A stretch of DNA of 64,000 bases from Brevibacillus migulae (GCF_004521915.1 NZ_SDKD01000021.1:1-64000), one strand, 5' to 3'; positions 17,238 through 26,129 are shown, numbered from the stretch's first letter. Numbers and translations are program-made. Notes: generated by a model from the letters alone, not told the origin.

Positions 17238-18335
17238 TTATGAACGATGTTCGCTGCAGTACTCCCGCCTCCGGCCAAAGTAGAAAATCACAGCGCCTCC
17301 TAACGCAATCCCCCAAATTGGGAACAGCAGCAAAGGCGTTGTTGCGCCCCAATTTTGAAAATCGCCGCTCAAGAAAATCTCGATTACGAATTGAATTCCC
17401 GTTACGGTTAAGAGGATGGAGACAAGTCCCGCAGGAACGACAGCTAAAGCAACTGGGACGCGCTTCCCAGCCCAATATGGAAACCAACGCGGGAAGGTCT
17501 CCCCCCATGGCTTTATCAGGCCATGTGTAAGAATGGCCCCAGTAATCGATACCAAGGCAAGTCCTGCTCCAGCCCACACCGCCCCTGAATTCTGAAGGCT
17601 TTGAAATAATTCCTCCGTAATCCCTAGTGGTATGCCAAACAGCCAGGCAAGGCGGGTAATATCGTAATAAGCAGGGGCCAGGATCGCAATATAGGTCACC
17701 CACCTCCCCCATCGCTGCGCTGAACTCGAAGCCATCCAGAGGCTTCCATCACGGTTACGTCCGCAATAGGAGCAAGCATTGCGGAAATGCCGTTGGAAGG
17801 ACAACGCTGTCGCAGCCCAAAGCAAACCGCCTGCCAGGCAAATATATTGGTTTACAACCGGCCAAGTGAAGTAATCAAAATAATGGAACGAATGCCCGAA
17901 AAGAGCCCCGATCAAGGAAATGGGAGCGTAAGCCACTCCTATGAGAACGCGGGCATCCGGGATCGCGAGGCAGAGGAGCGTCGCGGCACTCCAGGCATAA
18001 AGCAGCGTAAACTTTCGAGTCATGCCGCGAGCATTCCGTTTGTTCATGAATAGGACTGCTGCACCAAGAAAGCAGAGAATTGCGATGACAGGACCTGCAG
18101 TCGCCGCAGTCGCATGTCTAAAAGCCCAACTTTGCGCATTCGGGTCGTTTAACAAGCCAAACGGAAAGCCTGAACCTCCTAACGACCAATACGCCCCCAG
18201 CAAGCCATACACGAGCGTCCAAACGAACGCTGCGTAACGAGTCCATTCCGGCCAGCGCCTCCACCAGCCTAAAATCAATGATATCGATTGAGTAGCTTGT
18301 TCATGGGATACTGTACTCTTTTTTGCGAGTTTCAT
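17238..18335 (-). CDS. Multi-spanning membrane protein, two KPWG-type modules
   Basis: I do not recognise a named function for this 365-residue protein. It has about 8-9 hydrophobic segments that read as two similar halves: the first begins WTLVYGLLGAYWSLGGSG, the second contains LIKPWGETFPRWFPYWAGKRVP. The halves are joined by a cytoplasmic-looking CSYCGRNRDG stretch with a CxxC pair. The second half resembles the product of 20228-20839 (LVKPWGKTVPAWMPLIGG). It has its own promoter with the same repeats found upstream of 21386, so it is likely controlled by the adjacent two-component system. AGGGGG precedes the ATG at 18335. Confidence 0.75.
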   Translation of the reverse strand: MKLAKKSTVSHEQATQSISLILGWWRRWPEWTRYAAFVWTLVYGLLGAYWSLGGSGFPFGLLNDPNAQSWAFRHATAATAGPVIAILCFLGAAVLFMNKRNARGMTRKFTLLYAWSAATLLCLAIPDARVLIGVAYAPISLIGALFGHSFHYFDYFTWPVVNQYICLAGGLLWAATALSFQRHFRNACSYCGRNRDGSLWMASSSAQRWGRWVTYIAILAPAYYDITRLAWLFGIPLGITEELFQSLQNSGAVWAGAGLALVSITGAILTHGLIKPWGETFPRWFPYWAGKRVPVALAVVPAGLVSILLTVTGIQFVIEIFLSGDFQNWGATTPLLLFPIWGIALGGAVIFYFGRRREYCSEHRS

Positions 18336-18366
18336 GAAGATCAACCCCCTATACAATGTTAGCTTC

Positions 18367-18410
18367 AGTATAGGAGGTGTTCGTAAACAGAAAGTAAACG
18401 GAAGCTCAAC
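18367..18410 (-). promoter_or_regulatory. Promoter with three 11-bp-spaced response-regulator repeats
   Basis: Read on the minus strand: GTTGAG (18410-18405), GTTTAC (18399-18394) and GTTTAC (18388-18383) start 11 bp apart; ten bases later comes TATACT (18372-18367). There is no good -35, as expected for an OmpR/PhoB-type activated promoter. The identical layout occurs at 21418-21461. Confidence 0.75.
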
Positions 18411-18416
18411 TTCACC

Positions 18417-19487
18417 CTAACTTTGAGCCGCTTGCAACCTGATTGATATGGACGTCCCCTCATTCGGTTTGCTGGAGATAATGAAATATCCGCCATGGGC
18501 TTCCACGAATTTCTTGGCAATGGTTAACCCCAAGCCCGAGCGTTCGGAAGAAGATGTTTTAGCTGAACCGCTATTCACGAACGTCTCGTTGAATCCCACT
18601 CCGTTATCTTCGACCTGGATCTCTATGATTCGATCGACAAGCTGCGAGATTCGAACCACAATCTCGGTACCTTCCGGATTATGGACAACGGCATTGACCA
18701 GTACATTACGAATCGCTCGCGTCATCAACTTCGGATCACAGAATAACGAGATGCGTTCCGGCTCCGGATCCATCACGAAGAGGTAACCTGTCGCCCAAGG
18801 TGCGCTGCTGACATCCGCCACGGTTCTCCGGACAAGCTCAACGATATCCGCTTCCTCGGCTTTTAGCGGGATTTGTCCGTAAATCGTTTCATTCAGATCC
18901 TGTACCAGTTCTTGCAGATGAACAGCCTTCTGCTGAATGATAGACAGGAATTGCTTTTGTTCACCCGCACTCCAGCTATACTCCGAATTGATCAGCATGG
19001 CGGAATACCCGGATATATAGGTTAACGGCGTTTTTAAGTCATGTGATATTCCTCGAATCCATTCTCGTTTCATTTGTTCCGACTCCCGGAGCTCCTCCTC
19101 GTTTCTTCGAAGCGTACTCGCAAGCATCCGCAAATGCTCGAACAATTCCTTATATACCGCATACGGTAACTTCAACGTTCGTTTGCGTGAGTGGATCTCG
19201 TGCCCGTGAAGAGGAATATCGTATTGCCCGTTTGCCAGGCATCTGATCCACACCATCATCACATAAACCGGCTTGCCCAAGTACCAGCCAATAAGGAGCA
19301 AGGAAAGAAGAAAAAGCAGGGCGCACAAAGCCACCACGAAAATTTCGTAAAAGCCCGAGCTTTCCCCGGACAAGAACATTTGAGGCCAAAACAACCAAGC
19401 CGTCACAATCGCAATTGTTTGAATGCAAACAAATAGAATAAAGAAAGCCCCCAAGAGTTGCAGGGCTATGCGGAGTATCACATTCAC
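18417..19487 (-). CDS. Two-component sensor histidine kinase
   Basis: This 356-residue kinase has two N-terminal membrane spans (about residues 7-29 and 45-68) with almost no extracellular loop, so it probably senses something in the membrane or through a partner protein. It has a short HAMP-like linker, the phosphoacceptor His in RGISHDLKTPLTYISGYSAM, an N box (NVLVNAVVHN), and G boxes EDNGVGF and GLGLTIAKKFVEAHGG. It starts with GTG 4 nt after the response-regulator stop, a clear translational coupling. The lack of a sensing domain resembles intramembrane-sensing kinases; the neighbouring membrane proteins are obvious candidates for input. Confidence 0.93.
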   Translation of the reverse strand: MNVILRIALQLLGAFFILFVCIQTIAIVTAWLFWPQMFLSGESSGFYEIFVVALCALLFLLSLLLIGWYLGKPVYVMMVWIRCLANGQYDIPLHGHEIHSRKRTLKLPYAVYKELFEHLRMLASTLRRNEEELRESEQMKREWIRGISHDLKTPLTYISGYSAMLINSEYSWSAGEQKQFLSIIQQKAVHLQELVQDLNETIYGQIPLKAEEADIVELVRRTVADVSSAPWATGYLFVMDPEPERISLFCDPKLMTRAIRNVLVNAVVHNPEGTEIVVRISQLVDRIIEIQVEDNGVGFNETFVNSGSAKTSSSERSGLGLTIAKKFVEAHGGYFIISSKPNEGTSISIRLQAAQS

Positions 19488-19491
19488 GTCT

Positions 19492-20202
19492 TTACTCTCC
19501 CGACGGCGGAACGAATTTGTATCCGATTCCTCGCAGCGTAACGATTAGTTTGGGGTGGGACGGATCGGCTTCCAGCTTTTTTCGGAGTCTGGAAATGTGG
19601 ATAACGACTGTTTTCTCATCCCCTTGGACCATGGTTCCCCACACCTGCTCATATAATTGCTGGGCGGTGAATACCCGATTCGGGTGTTTGCAAAAATGAA
19701 GCAGCAGCTCAAGCTCCTTGGCCGGGCAAGGAGTATCCACATCATTGATGATAAGCTGCCCCGTCGTCCGGTTAACCGTAAACGTATCGTACCGATACAA
19801 ATTTTCCACTGTTCCGACATCAGATGAATACAAAGCGCTCCGTCTCAAATGAGCCTGTATCCGTGCAACGACTTCCATCGGGTTGAACGGCTTGGTTACA
19901 TAATCGTCTCCGCCCAAGAACAGCCCCTGCAGCTTATCCATGTCACTGGAACGGGCGGTAAGAAACAGGATAGGGGTCGTAATGGTTTTTCGCAACTCCG
20001 TGCACAGCGAAAATCCATCCATGTCCGGAAGCATGACATCCAAAATGATGATATCAAACCGTGTCGTTCTCACCGCCAAAAGCGCCTCAGCGGCGGATAC
20101 GGCTTTTGTAATCCTGGTGTATCCTTCTTTGCGAAAAAGATTTTCAAGCATAACAAGAATGCCTTCCTCGTCATCGACCACTAATATCGATTCATTTCGC
20201 AG
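19492..20202 (-). CDS. OmpR/PhoB-type response regulator (likely CTG start)
   Basis: The product has a receiver domain with phosphoacceptor Asp in DVMLPDMDG, switch Thr in LFLTARSSD, conserved Lys in VTKPFN, and a C-terminal winged helix ending YKFVPP. In frame, no ATG, GTG or TTG lies upstream of the GTG at 20181, which would delete part of the acidic pocket strand. Starting at CTG 20202 gives the canonical N terminus LRNESILVVDDEEG (Met first) and has GGGGGAG five nucleotides upstream; an in-frame TAA lies just before. An ATG at 20196 in the +1 frame would give MNRILVVDDE only after a one-base change, so a sequencing error is possible. The expected length is 236 residues. Confidence 0.85.
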   Translation of the reverse strand: MRNESILVVDDEEGILVMLENLFRKEGYTRITKAVSAAEALLAVRTTRFDIIILDVMLPDMDGFSLCTELRKTITTPILFLTARSSDMDKLQGLFLGGDDYVTKPFNPMEVVARIQAHLRRSALYSSDVGTVENLYRYDTFTVNRTTGQLIINDVDTPCPAKELELLLHFCKHPNRVFTAQQLYEQVWGTMVQGDEKTVVIHISRLRKKLEADPSHPKLIVTLRGIGYKFVPPSGE

Positions 20203-20227
20203 ACCAACTCCCCCTTATTCCTGCTCA

Positions 20228-20839
20228 TTACCCGAGGAAATGAAACAGTATCGTACGTACAAATAACACCGTGACAAGCATAACCACGCATACATACAGG
20301 ATAGCAGATCGCCGCAGAATGGGGAGTGAAATTTTGGAATTCCTCGCATAATTCCATGCCGCCATGCTCGCCAACATGCCCAAGACGGTAAACCATGGCT
20401 CGTAAAACAGCAGATCCCATAAAATTAGTCCGCGGACATCGAGAACGATCCAACCAGGGAAATGGATGGTAATGATCCCTGCCAAATGCAGGATTTTCGT
20501 GACGATCCCGCTGACCCCGTGAGCGATCGCGAAGGTACTGCCGATAAGCATGGGGACCAGTAAGAAAAGAGAATGGACACTGCTTCCACCGATCAACGGC
20601 ATCCACGCCGGAACGGTTTTTCCCCATGGCTTGACGAGACCGAGCAAGAAAAAACCGAAGAGCATGACCACTACCCCAGCGATATAACTTGCCATTTGAA
20701 ACCCCTCGGGGTTAACAAGTCTGCCCGGCAGCCCGACCGATCCACCCGCAGCTTGATAGAATCGAACAAAAACCGCATACATGATCGCCCAAAGGCAACC
20801 GGCATAGCCGATCCCAACCGGAATGTTGAACTTGCTCAC
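20228..20839 (-). CDS. KPWG-module membrane protein (203 aa)
   Basis: I do not recognise a named function. The protein has about five membrane segments and the motif LVKPWGKTVPAWMPLIGG, which matches LIKPWGETFPRWFPYWAG in the product of 17238-18335 and, more weakly, LVKDSWRVIPCW in the preceding gene. The frame runs upstream to 20992, but the start is set at GTG 20839 because GGAGGTGA lies seven nucleotides before it and because the longer frame would overlap the upstream gene. It sits 34 nt after that gene and 25 nt before the response regulator, so the four genes form one operon. Confidence 0.78.
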   Translation of the reverse strand: MSKFNIPVGIGYAGCLWAIMYAVFVRFYQAAGGSVGLPGRLVNPEGFQMASYIAGVVVMLFGFFLLGLVKPWGKTVPAWMPLIGGSSVHSLFLLVPMLIGSTFAIAHGVSGIVTKILHLAGIITIHFPGWIVLDVRGLILWDLLFYEPWFTVLGMLASMAAWNYARNSKISLPILRRSAILYVCVVMLVTVLFVRTILFHFLG

Positions 20840-20873
20840 GCTTACCTCACCTCCAAACGTGTAGTGAAATCCA

Positions 20874-21386
20874 TTACGCATGCGAACGAACTTTGCGGCT
20901 GTTTCGAATCCCGTAAGAAATGGCAGCCAAGATGATCGCGACTCCCCAGACGAAAAATCCACCGTATACGGGGAGCAGAACCCATGGGTCAAACTCCCGC
21001 ATATCGGATATGCGTATGGAGCCCACAGCCAGTTGGTAGAAGGTTGAGAAGCACATATAGATGAAGAAGGCTCCGGCTGAGTATGCCGGCACGAGAAGTA
21101 TCCAACACGGGATCACACGCCACGAATCTTTGACCAAAGCCAGAGCTAGCATCGTAGCGATGAGCGCGAGTACGGCGGACACGTCGATGCCCTTGGCGTA
21201 TAAAAATGCACTGACGGGATCTGCGCTGGTTTTCATGGTGGCATGAAGCCCCTCGATTCCTTTCACGGATGCGAGTATGACCACTCCATTCGCCCATAGC
21301 GTCTTGATGACCGTGTATGGAAGCAGGGTCATGGATGCTACATGCCCCCACTTTTTTGATGTCCACCAGGTTCTCTTATATGTCAT
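20874..21386 (-). CDS. KPWG-like membrane protein, first gene of the two-component operon
   Basis: I do not recognise a named function. This 170-residue protein has about four membrane segments, beginning TLLPYTVIKTLWANG and containing LVKDSWRVIPCW, which aligns in spacing with the LVKPWGKTVPAW motif of the next gene. It therefore looks like a diverged copy of the same four-helix module. The ATG at 21386 has GGAGGTGA six nucleotides upstream. It is the first gene behind the repeat-containing promoter at 21418-21461. Confidence 0.78.
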   Translation of the reverse strand: MTYKRTWWTSKKWGHVASMTLLPYTVIKTLWANGVVILASVKGIEGLHATMKTSADPVSAFLYAKGIDVSAVLALIATMLALALVKDSWRVIPCWILLVPAYSAGAFFIYMCFSTFYQLAVGSIRISDMREFDPWVLLPVYGGFFVWGVAIILAAISYGIRNSRKVRSHA

Positions 21387-21417
21387 GCTCAATCACCTCC
21401 AGTTCTACGTGATCCCT

Positions 21418-21461
21418 ATTTTATGGGATGCAGGTAAACTGGAGGTAAACAGCAGAACAAC
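21418..21461 (-). promoter_or_regulatory. Promoter with three 11-bp-spaced response-regulator repeats
   Basis: Read on the minus strand: GTTGTT (21461-21456), GTTTAC (21450-21445) and GTTTAC (21439-21434) start 11 bp apart, and exactly ten bases later comes TAAAAT (21423-21418). It would drive the membrane-protein/two-component operon and make it autoregulated. Confidence 0.75.
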
Positions 21462-21548
21462 TTCCGCTTAACTATGATGTTCAGTCAATTCGTATGGATG
21501 GATGGCAAATATCCAGTCTTATAAATAGAAGTATTAGACTTAAGCGGA

Positions 21549-21719
21549 CTAATGGAAACAGTGGCGATTTAAGACTCGAAACGAAAGTCTTTCCTTCCTT
21601 TGAACGAATTGGCTGCCAACACTCTCCGCAAAATGACCATATTTTTTCCACTGAACAGCGTTTACGCTCTGCAATCTACTCAACCATTTTCTTTTCCGCA
21701 CATTTCTCGGGTTCAGCAT
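21549..21719 (-). CDS. Possible small basic protein (56 aa)
   Basis: This short frame starts at ATG 21719 with a very strong GGAGGAGGTG site 5-6 nt upstream and encodes a basic peptide (MLNPRNVRKRKW...; many Lys/Arg, two Trp, no membrane segment or signal). It lies in an otherwise empty 510-base gap between the two-component operon and the chemoreceptor. I do not recognise a family. It may be a real small protein or the remnant of a longer gene whose 3' part is lost. The rest of the gap (21462-21548 and 21720-21833) shows nothing I can name. Confidence 0.45.
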   Translation of the reverse strand: MLNPRNVRKRKWLSRLQSVNAVQWKKYGHFAESVGSQFVQRKERLSFRVLNRHCFH

Positions 21720-21833
21720 AAATACACCTCCTCCATTTCAGATTCATCTTATGTCCACTGAATCCACTTAATTCTTAAATGTCCCCTCGTACCGAACAGT
21801 ACAAATAATCGACAAGGAAATAATGTTAATCAA

Positions 21834-21860
21834 ACAAAAAAGAGACGGTCTCCCGCCTCT
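21834..21860 (-). terminator. Terminator after the chemoreceptor gene
   Basis: On the minus strand AGAGGCGG and CCGTCTCT form an 8-bp stem with a GAGA tetraloop, followed by TTTTTTG. Confidence 0.88.
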
Positions 21861-21895
21861 TCTTTCTCTGTGCATTCAAAGATTTCGTACCATAT

Positions 21896-23842
21896 TTAAA
21901 TCCTAAATCTCCCCACAAGCGCCTGCAATTCTTCCGCCATGTTCGAAAGGGCGTTTGCGGAAGACGTAATCTCCTCCATCGAAGCCAATTGCTCCTCAGT
22001 GGTCGCTGAGACATTCTGGATTCCAGATACAGCCGATGCTGTCACCTCAGATATCCTATCGATGGACTGGACAACTTGCGCAGAACCTGCAGAGATCTGT
22101 TGAGCAGATTGTGACACTTCCTGGATCTGCTTCGTCACTTCACTCACAGACCGTCCGATCTGCTTGAATGATTCACCAGCCGTATTGACAACACCAATCC
22201 CCGCTGAGACTTCCTTTGTAGCGGTTTCCATCGACTGGACGGCTCTGCTTGTTTCATTTTGGATAGTCGCGATCAGCTCCGCAATTTGTTGTGCCGAACG
22301 AGATGATTGCTCGGCAAGTTTTCGCACCTCGTCTGCCACGACGGCAAATCCTCGTCCGTGCTCTCCAGCCCTTGCTGCTTCGATAGCAGCATTCAAGGCA
22401 AGCAGATTGGTCTGTTGAGCCACTGTGGTAATGACATTGACGATTTCGCCGATTGCCTGGGAACGTTCACCCAGCTCTTTGACTACATGCGCTAGTCCAT
22501 CTACAGTACCGCTGATCGAATGCATTTGCTGGATCGCTGTCTGAATGACTTGACCGCCTTCCACTGAGCTTTCCGATGCTTGTACCGCCGTAGAAGAAAC
22601 GCTATGCGCGTTGGCCGCTATCAATTGTATGCCTGCAGACATTTCATTAATCGCTTTTGCGCTTTGCTCGACACTGTGCATTTGATGCTCTGTTCCCTGT
22701 GCCACTTCCTGTACCGTGTACGTAATGTGTTCCGTGGCTTTGCCAGTCTGTTCGGCACTGGCTGTCAGCTGTTCGGATGAAGCGGCCAACTGATTGGCTG
22801 AATGACTCACTTCCGATATTAACAGCCCCAGCGAGTCTGCCATCTTGTTAAAGCTCACGCCAAGCTTGCCAAGTTCATCGTTTGTCTTCAACTCGATTCG
22901 TCTGGTGAGATCTCCTTCGCTGATTCTCTCTGCAGCACCAATCAGCATATCCAGCGGCTTGTTAATCGAACGGGTAATCAAGTACACCAGGAACGCGCCG
23001 GAAAGCACAGCGATTACCAATACGATCAGCGTATTAGTAAAAATTGGCCCCGCCTCTTTGGCTACCTCATCCGTACTCAGCGTCCCGGATATTTTCCAAC
23101 CGGTAAGCGGATGTGTATCAAATGCCATCAATCTTTCTGTTCCGTCCGATCCACCGTACGCAAACTCCCCGGTATCAGTGGCAAAGATTTTATCCGCAGT
23201 CTCTCCCTTGAACTCAGAGCCTACTTCCGCACTTGGATGAATAATCCATTTGCGGTTTTTGTCCAACACCTGAACATAGCCTTCATTGCCGATTTTTACT
23301 TTCTTCACGATTTTATCCAGTTCCGTGAGCGTCAGGCTTGCGGCCACGACTCCTTTTCCATCTGTTGTGGCTTTGGCAAAGGTAATCACTAGATTCTTCG
23401 TCATCGCCGAAACATAAGGACTGGTGATAATCACTTGGTCTTTTTTCGCCATGGCATCCTGATACCAAGCCCGTTTTCGCGGATCGTAGTCATCCGCCAT
23501 TTTGGTCTTCGGGGAATTTAAAAATAATCCTTTGTCCGTACCCACAAACGTGACTTCCAATTCTGGATGAGCGGCTTGATAGCGGTTTAATTTGTCCCAC
23601 GTCTCCGGTACATCTTCCGCTTTGACTTCCTGCGCAAGGATCGTCATATCTTTCACTTTCGGATCTATAAACTGGTCGATCGTATGCTTCAACAGCTCGA
23701 CATTCCCACTGGCGGCATTCATCATTTGTTCTTCTACCTTGTTTTTGGCTGTCTGATAGGCGAAACCACCGATTGCCAGGCTCGGGATGAGAAGTACTAA
23801 TGCAAAGGAAGAAATTAATTTGTTCTTGATCGTAAGCTTCAT
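21896..23842 (-). CDS. Methyl-accepting chemotaxis protein with extracellular Cache domain
   Basis: This 648-residue transducer has an N-terminal membrane span (about 8-30), a large extracellular double-Cache sensing region with [14 protein letters not shown], a second span (about 275-295), a HAMP domain ([24 protein letters not shown]), and a long coiled-coil signalling domain whose hairpin tip reads [35 protein letters not shown], in part. It couples a small extracellular ligand, often an amino or organic acid, to CheA/CheW. AGAGGGG precedes the ATG at 23842. It is monocistronic. The ligand is unknown. Confidence 0.95.
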   Translation of the reverse strand: MKLTIKNKLISSFALVLLIPSLAIGGFAYQTAKNKVEEQMMNAASGNVELLKHTIDQFIDPKVKDMTILAQEVKAEDVPETWDKLNRYQAAHPELEVTFVGTDKGLFLNSPKTKMADDYDPRKRAWYQDAMAKKDQVIITSPYVSAMTKNLVITFAKATTDGKGVVAASLTLTELDKIVKKVKIGNEGYVQVLDKNRKWIIHPSAEVGSEFKGETADKIFATDTGEFAYGGSDGTERLMAFDTHPLTGWKISGTLSTDEVAKEAGPIFTNTLIVLVIAVLSGAFLVYLITRSINKPLDMLIGAAERISEGDLTRRIELKTNDELGKLGVSFNKMADSLGLLISEVSHSANQLAASSEQLTASAEQTGKATEHITYTVQEVAQGTEHQMHSVEQSAKAINEMSAGIQLIAANAHSVSSTAVQASESSVEGGQVIQTAIQQMHSISGTVDGLAHVVKELGERSQAIGEIVNVITTVAQQTNLLALNAAIEAARAGEHGRGFAVVADEVRKLAEQSSRSAQQIAELIATIQNETSRAVQSMETATKEVSAGIGVVNTAGESFKQIGRSVSEVTKQIQEVSQSAQQISAGSAQVVQSIDRISEVTASAVSGIQNVSATTEEQLASMEEITSSANALSNMAEELQALVGRFRI

Positions 23843-24089
23843 TAGCTGCCCCTCTCTCATCATACAAGTTCTCGTCTAAAGATTCGTTCATCCTTAAAAA
23901 CAAGTTCCCGATTTAGAAAGATAATAAACCCCTTTGAAAATTGCCCATTCTCTCTGTGCCTTACGATTCGATGGATTTGTGAAAAAAGAACGATTTTTCT
24001 GGTTTGCTTTCATATTTTCATAGATTCCTCGACAAATATCAGGTACAATTTGACATATTGACAACTTATGACTCGATTGTGGTGATAAC

Positions 24090-25034
24090 ATGCGAAAAAC
24101 ATTTACTTTTATCTGCTTGTCAACAGTACTGCTGTCCACCCCTCTTCCGGTATGGGCAGACACGTATACTGTCGTAAAAGGGGATACGCTTTCCAAAATT
24201 GCCAGACAATATCAAACATCTGCCGACCAGTTGCGCTCTTACAATCAGCTGCCTTCAGATCGTTTGTCGATTGGACAAGTCCTCTCGATTCCGGGTGCGG
24301 ACACAAATGCTGCACCTGCTGAAGCGTACCCGAATAATGCTCCTGTCTCTGAACCGCCTGCATTTCTTGGCCTGACTCCCGCTTCTGCCATGCAGGAGGT
24401 ATCGGAGACGAGTACGGTGACAACAGAGACGCTTTACGTGACTGTGCCCAGTCTGAATGTACGCGCCTTCCCTTCCACGGAAAGCGCCATCGTCGGAAAA
24501 GTATCCTATGGGATGCAGCTGGATGTCGTGGAAAAGGGAACTGAGTGGCTCACCGTCCAGTATAATGGAACGACTGCCTATGTAGCCGCTGAGTTTGTGG
24601 CTGCCGAGCTGCCGAAAGCATCTCCCGCTTCGGTTGACCACGACTTTGTGATGGGAAGTGCCGACGCAAAGGAGCTCATGCCGATCATTGAACCATTGTT
24701 GGGCATCCCTTACCGACTCGGCGGGACGACTTTGGATGGATTTGACTGCAGTGGCTTCACATCGTATGTGATGGCAAAACTCGGGGTCAAAATTCCGCGT
24801 ACGTCTGAAGAGCAGTTTGCTTCCGGCGAAGAAGTTCCTTTCGAAAAAGCTGTGCCTGGAGATCTTCTCTTCTATGATGCATTGCAGCGCGGAACCGTCT
24901 CACACGTAGCGCTTTATCTGGGAAATGGTACGATGGTTCATGCCAATGGGGATCAAGTGCGCTTTGAAAAAGTGGAGAATATGAATAAGCTTTATCCATT
25001 CTATGGGGTGAAGCGGTATTTGAACTGGAATTAA
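24090..25034 (+). CDS. Secreted LysM-SH3-NlpC/P60 cell-wall peptidase
   Basis: This 314-residue protein has a signal peptide cleaved near PVWA-DTYT, one LysM domain (TYTVVKGDTLSKIARQYQ to LSIPG, about 25-70), a linker, a bacterial SH3 domain (about 112-170, SLNVRAFPSTESAIVGKV), and a C-terminal NlpC/P60 domain. Catalytic residues are Cys in FDCSGFTSYV and His in VSHVALYLG, followed by the MVHANG turn. It should cleave the D-Glu/meso-DAP bond in peptidoglycan stem peptides outside the cell. The ribosome site is TGGTGAT. A terminator follows immediately. Confidence 0.95.
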   Translation: MRKTFTFICLSTVLLSTPLPVWADTYTVVKGDTLSKIARQYQTSADQLRSYNQLPSDRLSIGQVLSIPGADTNAAPAEAYPNNAPVSEPPAFLGLTPASAMQEVSETSTVTTETLYVTVPSLNVRAFPSTESAIVGKVSYGMQLDVVEKGTEWLTVQYNGTTAYVAAEFVAAELPKASPASVDHDFVMGSADAKELMPIIEPLLGIPYRLGGTTLDGFDCSGFTSYVMAKLGVKIPRTSEEQFASGEEVPFEKAVPGDLLFYDALQRGTVSHVALYLGNGTMVHANGDQVRFEKVENMNKLYPFYGVKRYLNWN

Positions 25035-25057
25035 TGTTTTCGTAAAACCGATGAATG

Positions 25058-25090
25058 AAACCGCCAGTAACTTGCGTGCTGGCGGTTTTT
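25058..25090. terminator. Bidirectional terminator
   Basis: AAACCGCCAG pairs with CTGGCGGTTTTT between the NlpC gene and the convergent small gene. Confidence 0.9.
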
Positions 25091-25094
25091 CACG

Positions 25095-25337
25095 TTACTT
25101 TTGCCCCTGCTGTTGACCTTGCTGATGCTCCTGATGCTGATTGTTGCCCACTTGAATATTGCTCAATGCCGATTTAACTTTCTCGATCTGCTGCTGATAA
25201 TCCCTGACCACTTCTGTGAGAACGCCCACCGATTCTTTAAATTCCGGCTCCGTGCTCACCTTGTCAATTGCTTTATGAAGATGAAGCATCTTGTTTTCTG
25301 TTTCCTTCAGAAGGTCTACGAGCTGCAATCCATTCAC
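25095..25337 (-). CDS. Small coiled-coil protein with Gln/His-rich tail
   Basis: I do not recognise a family. The 80-residue product is helical with heptad-like spacing (LVDLLKETENKMLHLHKAIDK) and ends in a low-complexity tail rich in Gln, His and Gly (QHQEHQQGQQQGQK). GTG at 25337 is taken as the start because GAGGTGAGTG lies about six nucleotides upstream; GTG 25343 is the alternative. The adjacent DUF1906-like gene is divergent, starting 141 nt away. Confidence 0.65.
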   Translation of the reverse strand: MNGLQLVDLLKETENKMLHLHKAIDKVSTEPEFKESVGVLTEVVRDYQQQIEKVKSALSNIQVGNNQHQEHQQGQQQGQK

Positions 25338-25477
25338 CTTCACTCACCTCAAATTTTATTCTCCACTTATCTTTTCCTCCCTCTCCTGCAGCTATTCCTT
25401 TTCTAGGCGAACAACGTACGCTTTCTGCGCATATACGTATGACAGCGAAGACAGCCAGAGAAAAGCGAGGGAATGCG

Positions 25478-26125
25478 ATGGCAACTGTATGGGGCGTTGA
25501 TTCTGCCGCACATGTGACGGCAGATCTTTATCAGTGTGTATTGCGTAACTTTGGCAAACCGAGGGTATGGGGGCGTTATTTGACCACTGTCCCCAATGCT
25601 TCCGAAGGACTCACCCCGGCGGAGATCAACTTCATCCACCGGCAAGGTATCAAAATACTGCCTATATATAATCAATTTCGTGCGGCTGTTGGTTTCCAGC
25701 GCGGGCAAATTGTCGCCAGAAATGCCGTTTTTCATGCACGTCGGCTCCGAGCGCCCAAGGGCATTACTCTCTTTGCCAATGTGGAACGTTTCTTCGACAT
25801 CGATGAGGCATGGATCCGCGGTTGGGTGGACGCCATGTATCCCAGCGGTTATCGGCCAGGCATCTATTGTGACCCGGTTCGCGGCGATTTTCGCAACGCT
25901 TATTGTCAAGCAGTTGCCAAAGATAGGCGGGTTGCCCAGCAAGCCGTATTATGGAGCGCGGAACCCGAGCCCGGCGTCACTCGCGAGGAAAATGCCCCTG
26001 CCTTCCAGCCGGTGAAGCCGCCCTGTGCCGCTACGGTGTACGGTTGGCAGTACGGCCGTGACTCGCGTTCCTGTCCGATCGACACCAATCTGTTTGATCA
26101 ACGATTGCTGGCTTCCCTCTGGTAA
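25478..26125 (+). CDS. DUF1906-like (glycoside-hydrolase-like) protein
   Basis: This 215-residue protein resembles the DUF1906 / Rv2525c-like TIM-barrel group: it begins VWGVDSAAHVTADLYQCVL, contains PRVWGRYLTT, IKILPIYNQF, GITLFANVE and YRPGIYCDP, and ends with WQYGRDSRSCPIDTNLFD. Members are thought to bind or process glycans, often at the cell surface or spore coat, but the activity is unproven. No signal peptide is visible at the chosen ATG, which follows GAGGG; the frame remains open upstream to 25268 without a better start. Confidence 0.75.
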   Translation: MATVWGVDSAAHVTADLYQCVLRNFGKPRVWGRYLTTVPNASEGLTPAEINFIHRQGIKILPIYNQFRAAVGFQRGQIVARNAVFHARRLRAPKGITLFANVERFFDIDEAWIRGWVDAMYPSGYRPGIYCDPVRGDFRNAYCQAVAKDRRVAQQAVLWSAEPEPGVTREENAPAFQPVKPPCAATVYGWQYGRDSRSCPIDTNLFDQRLLASLW

Positions 26126-26129
26126 ACGC

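Noticed and set aside
21494-21721. 75-codon open frame on the plus strand in the gap before the chemoreceptor
   Set aside because: No ribosome site at its start, and the minus-strand 56-codon frame has a much stronger initiation signal.
23843-23960. SigD-type promoter for the chemoreceptor
   Set aside because: A CTAAA is present but no convincing CCGATAT-like -10 at the right distance.
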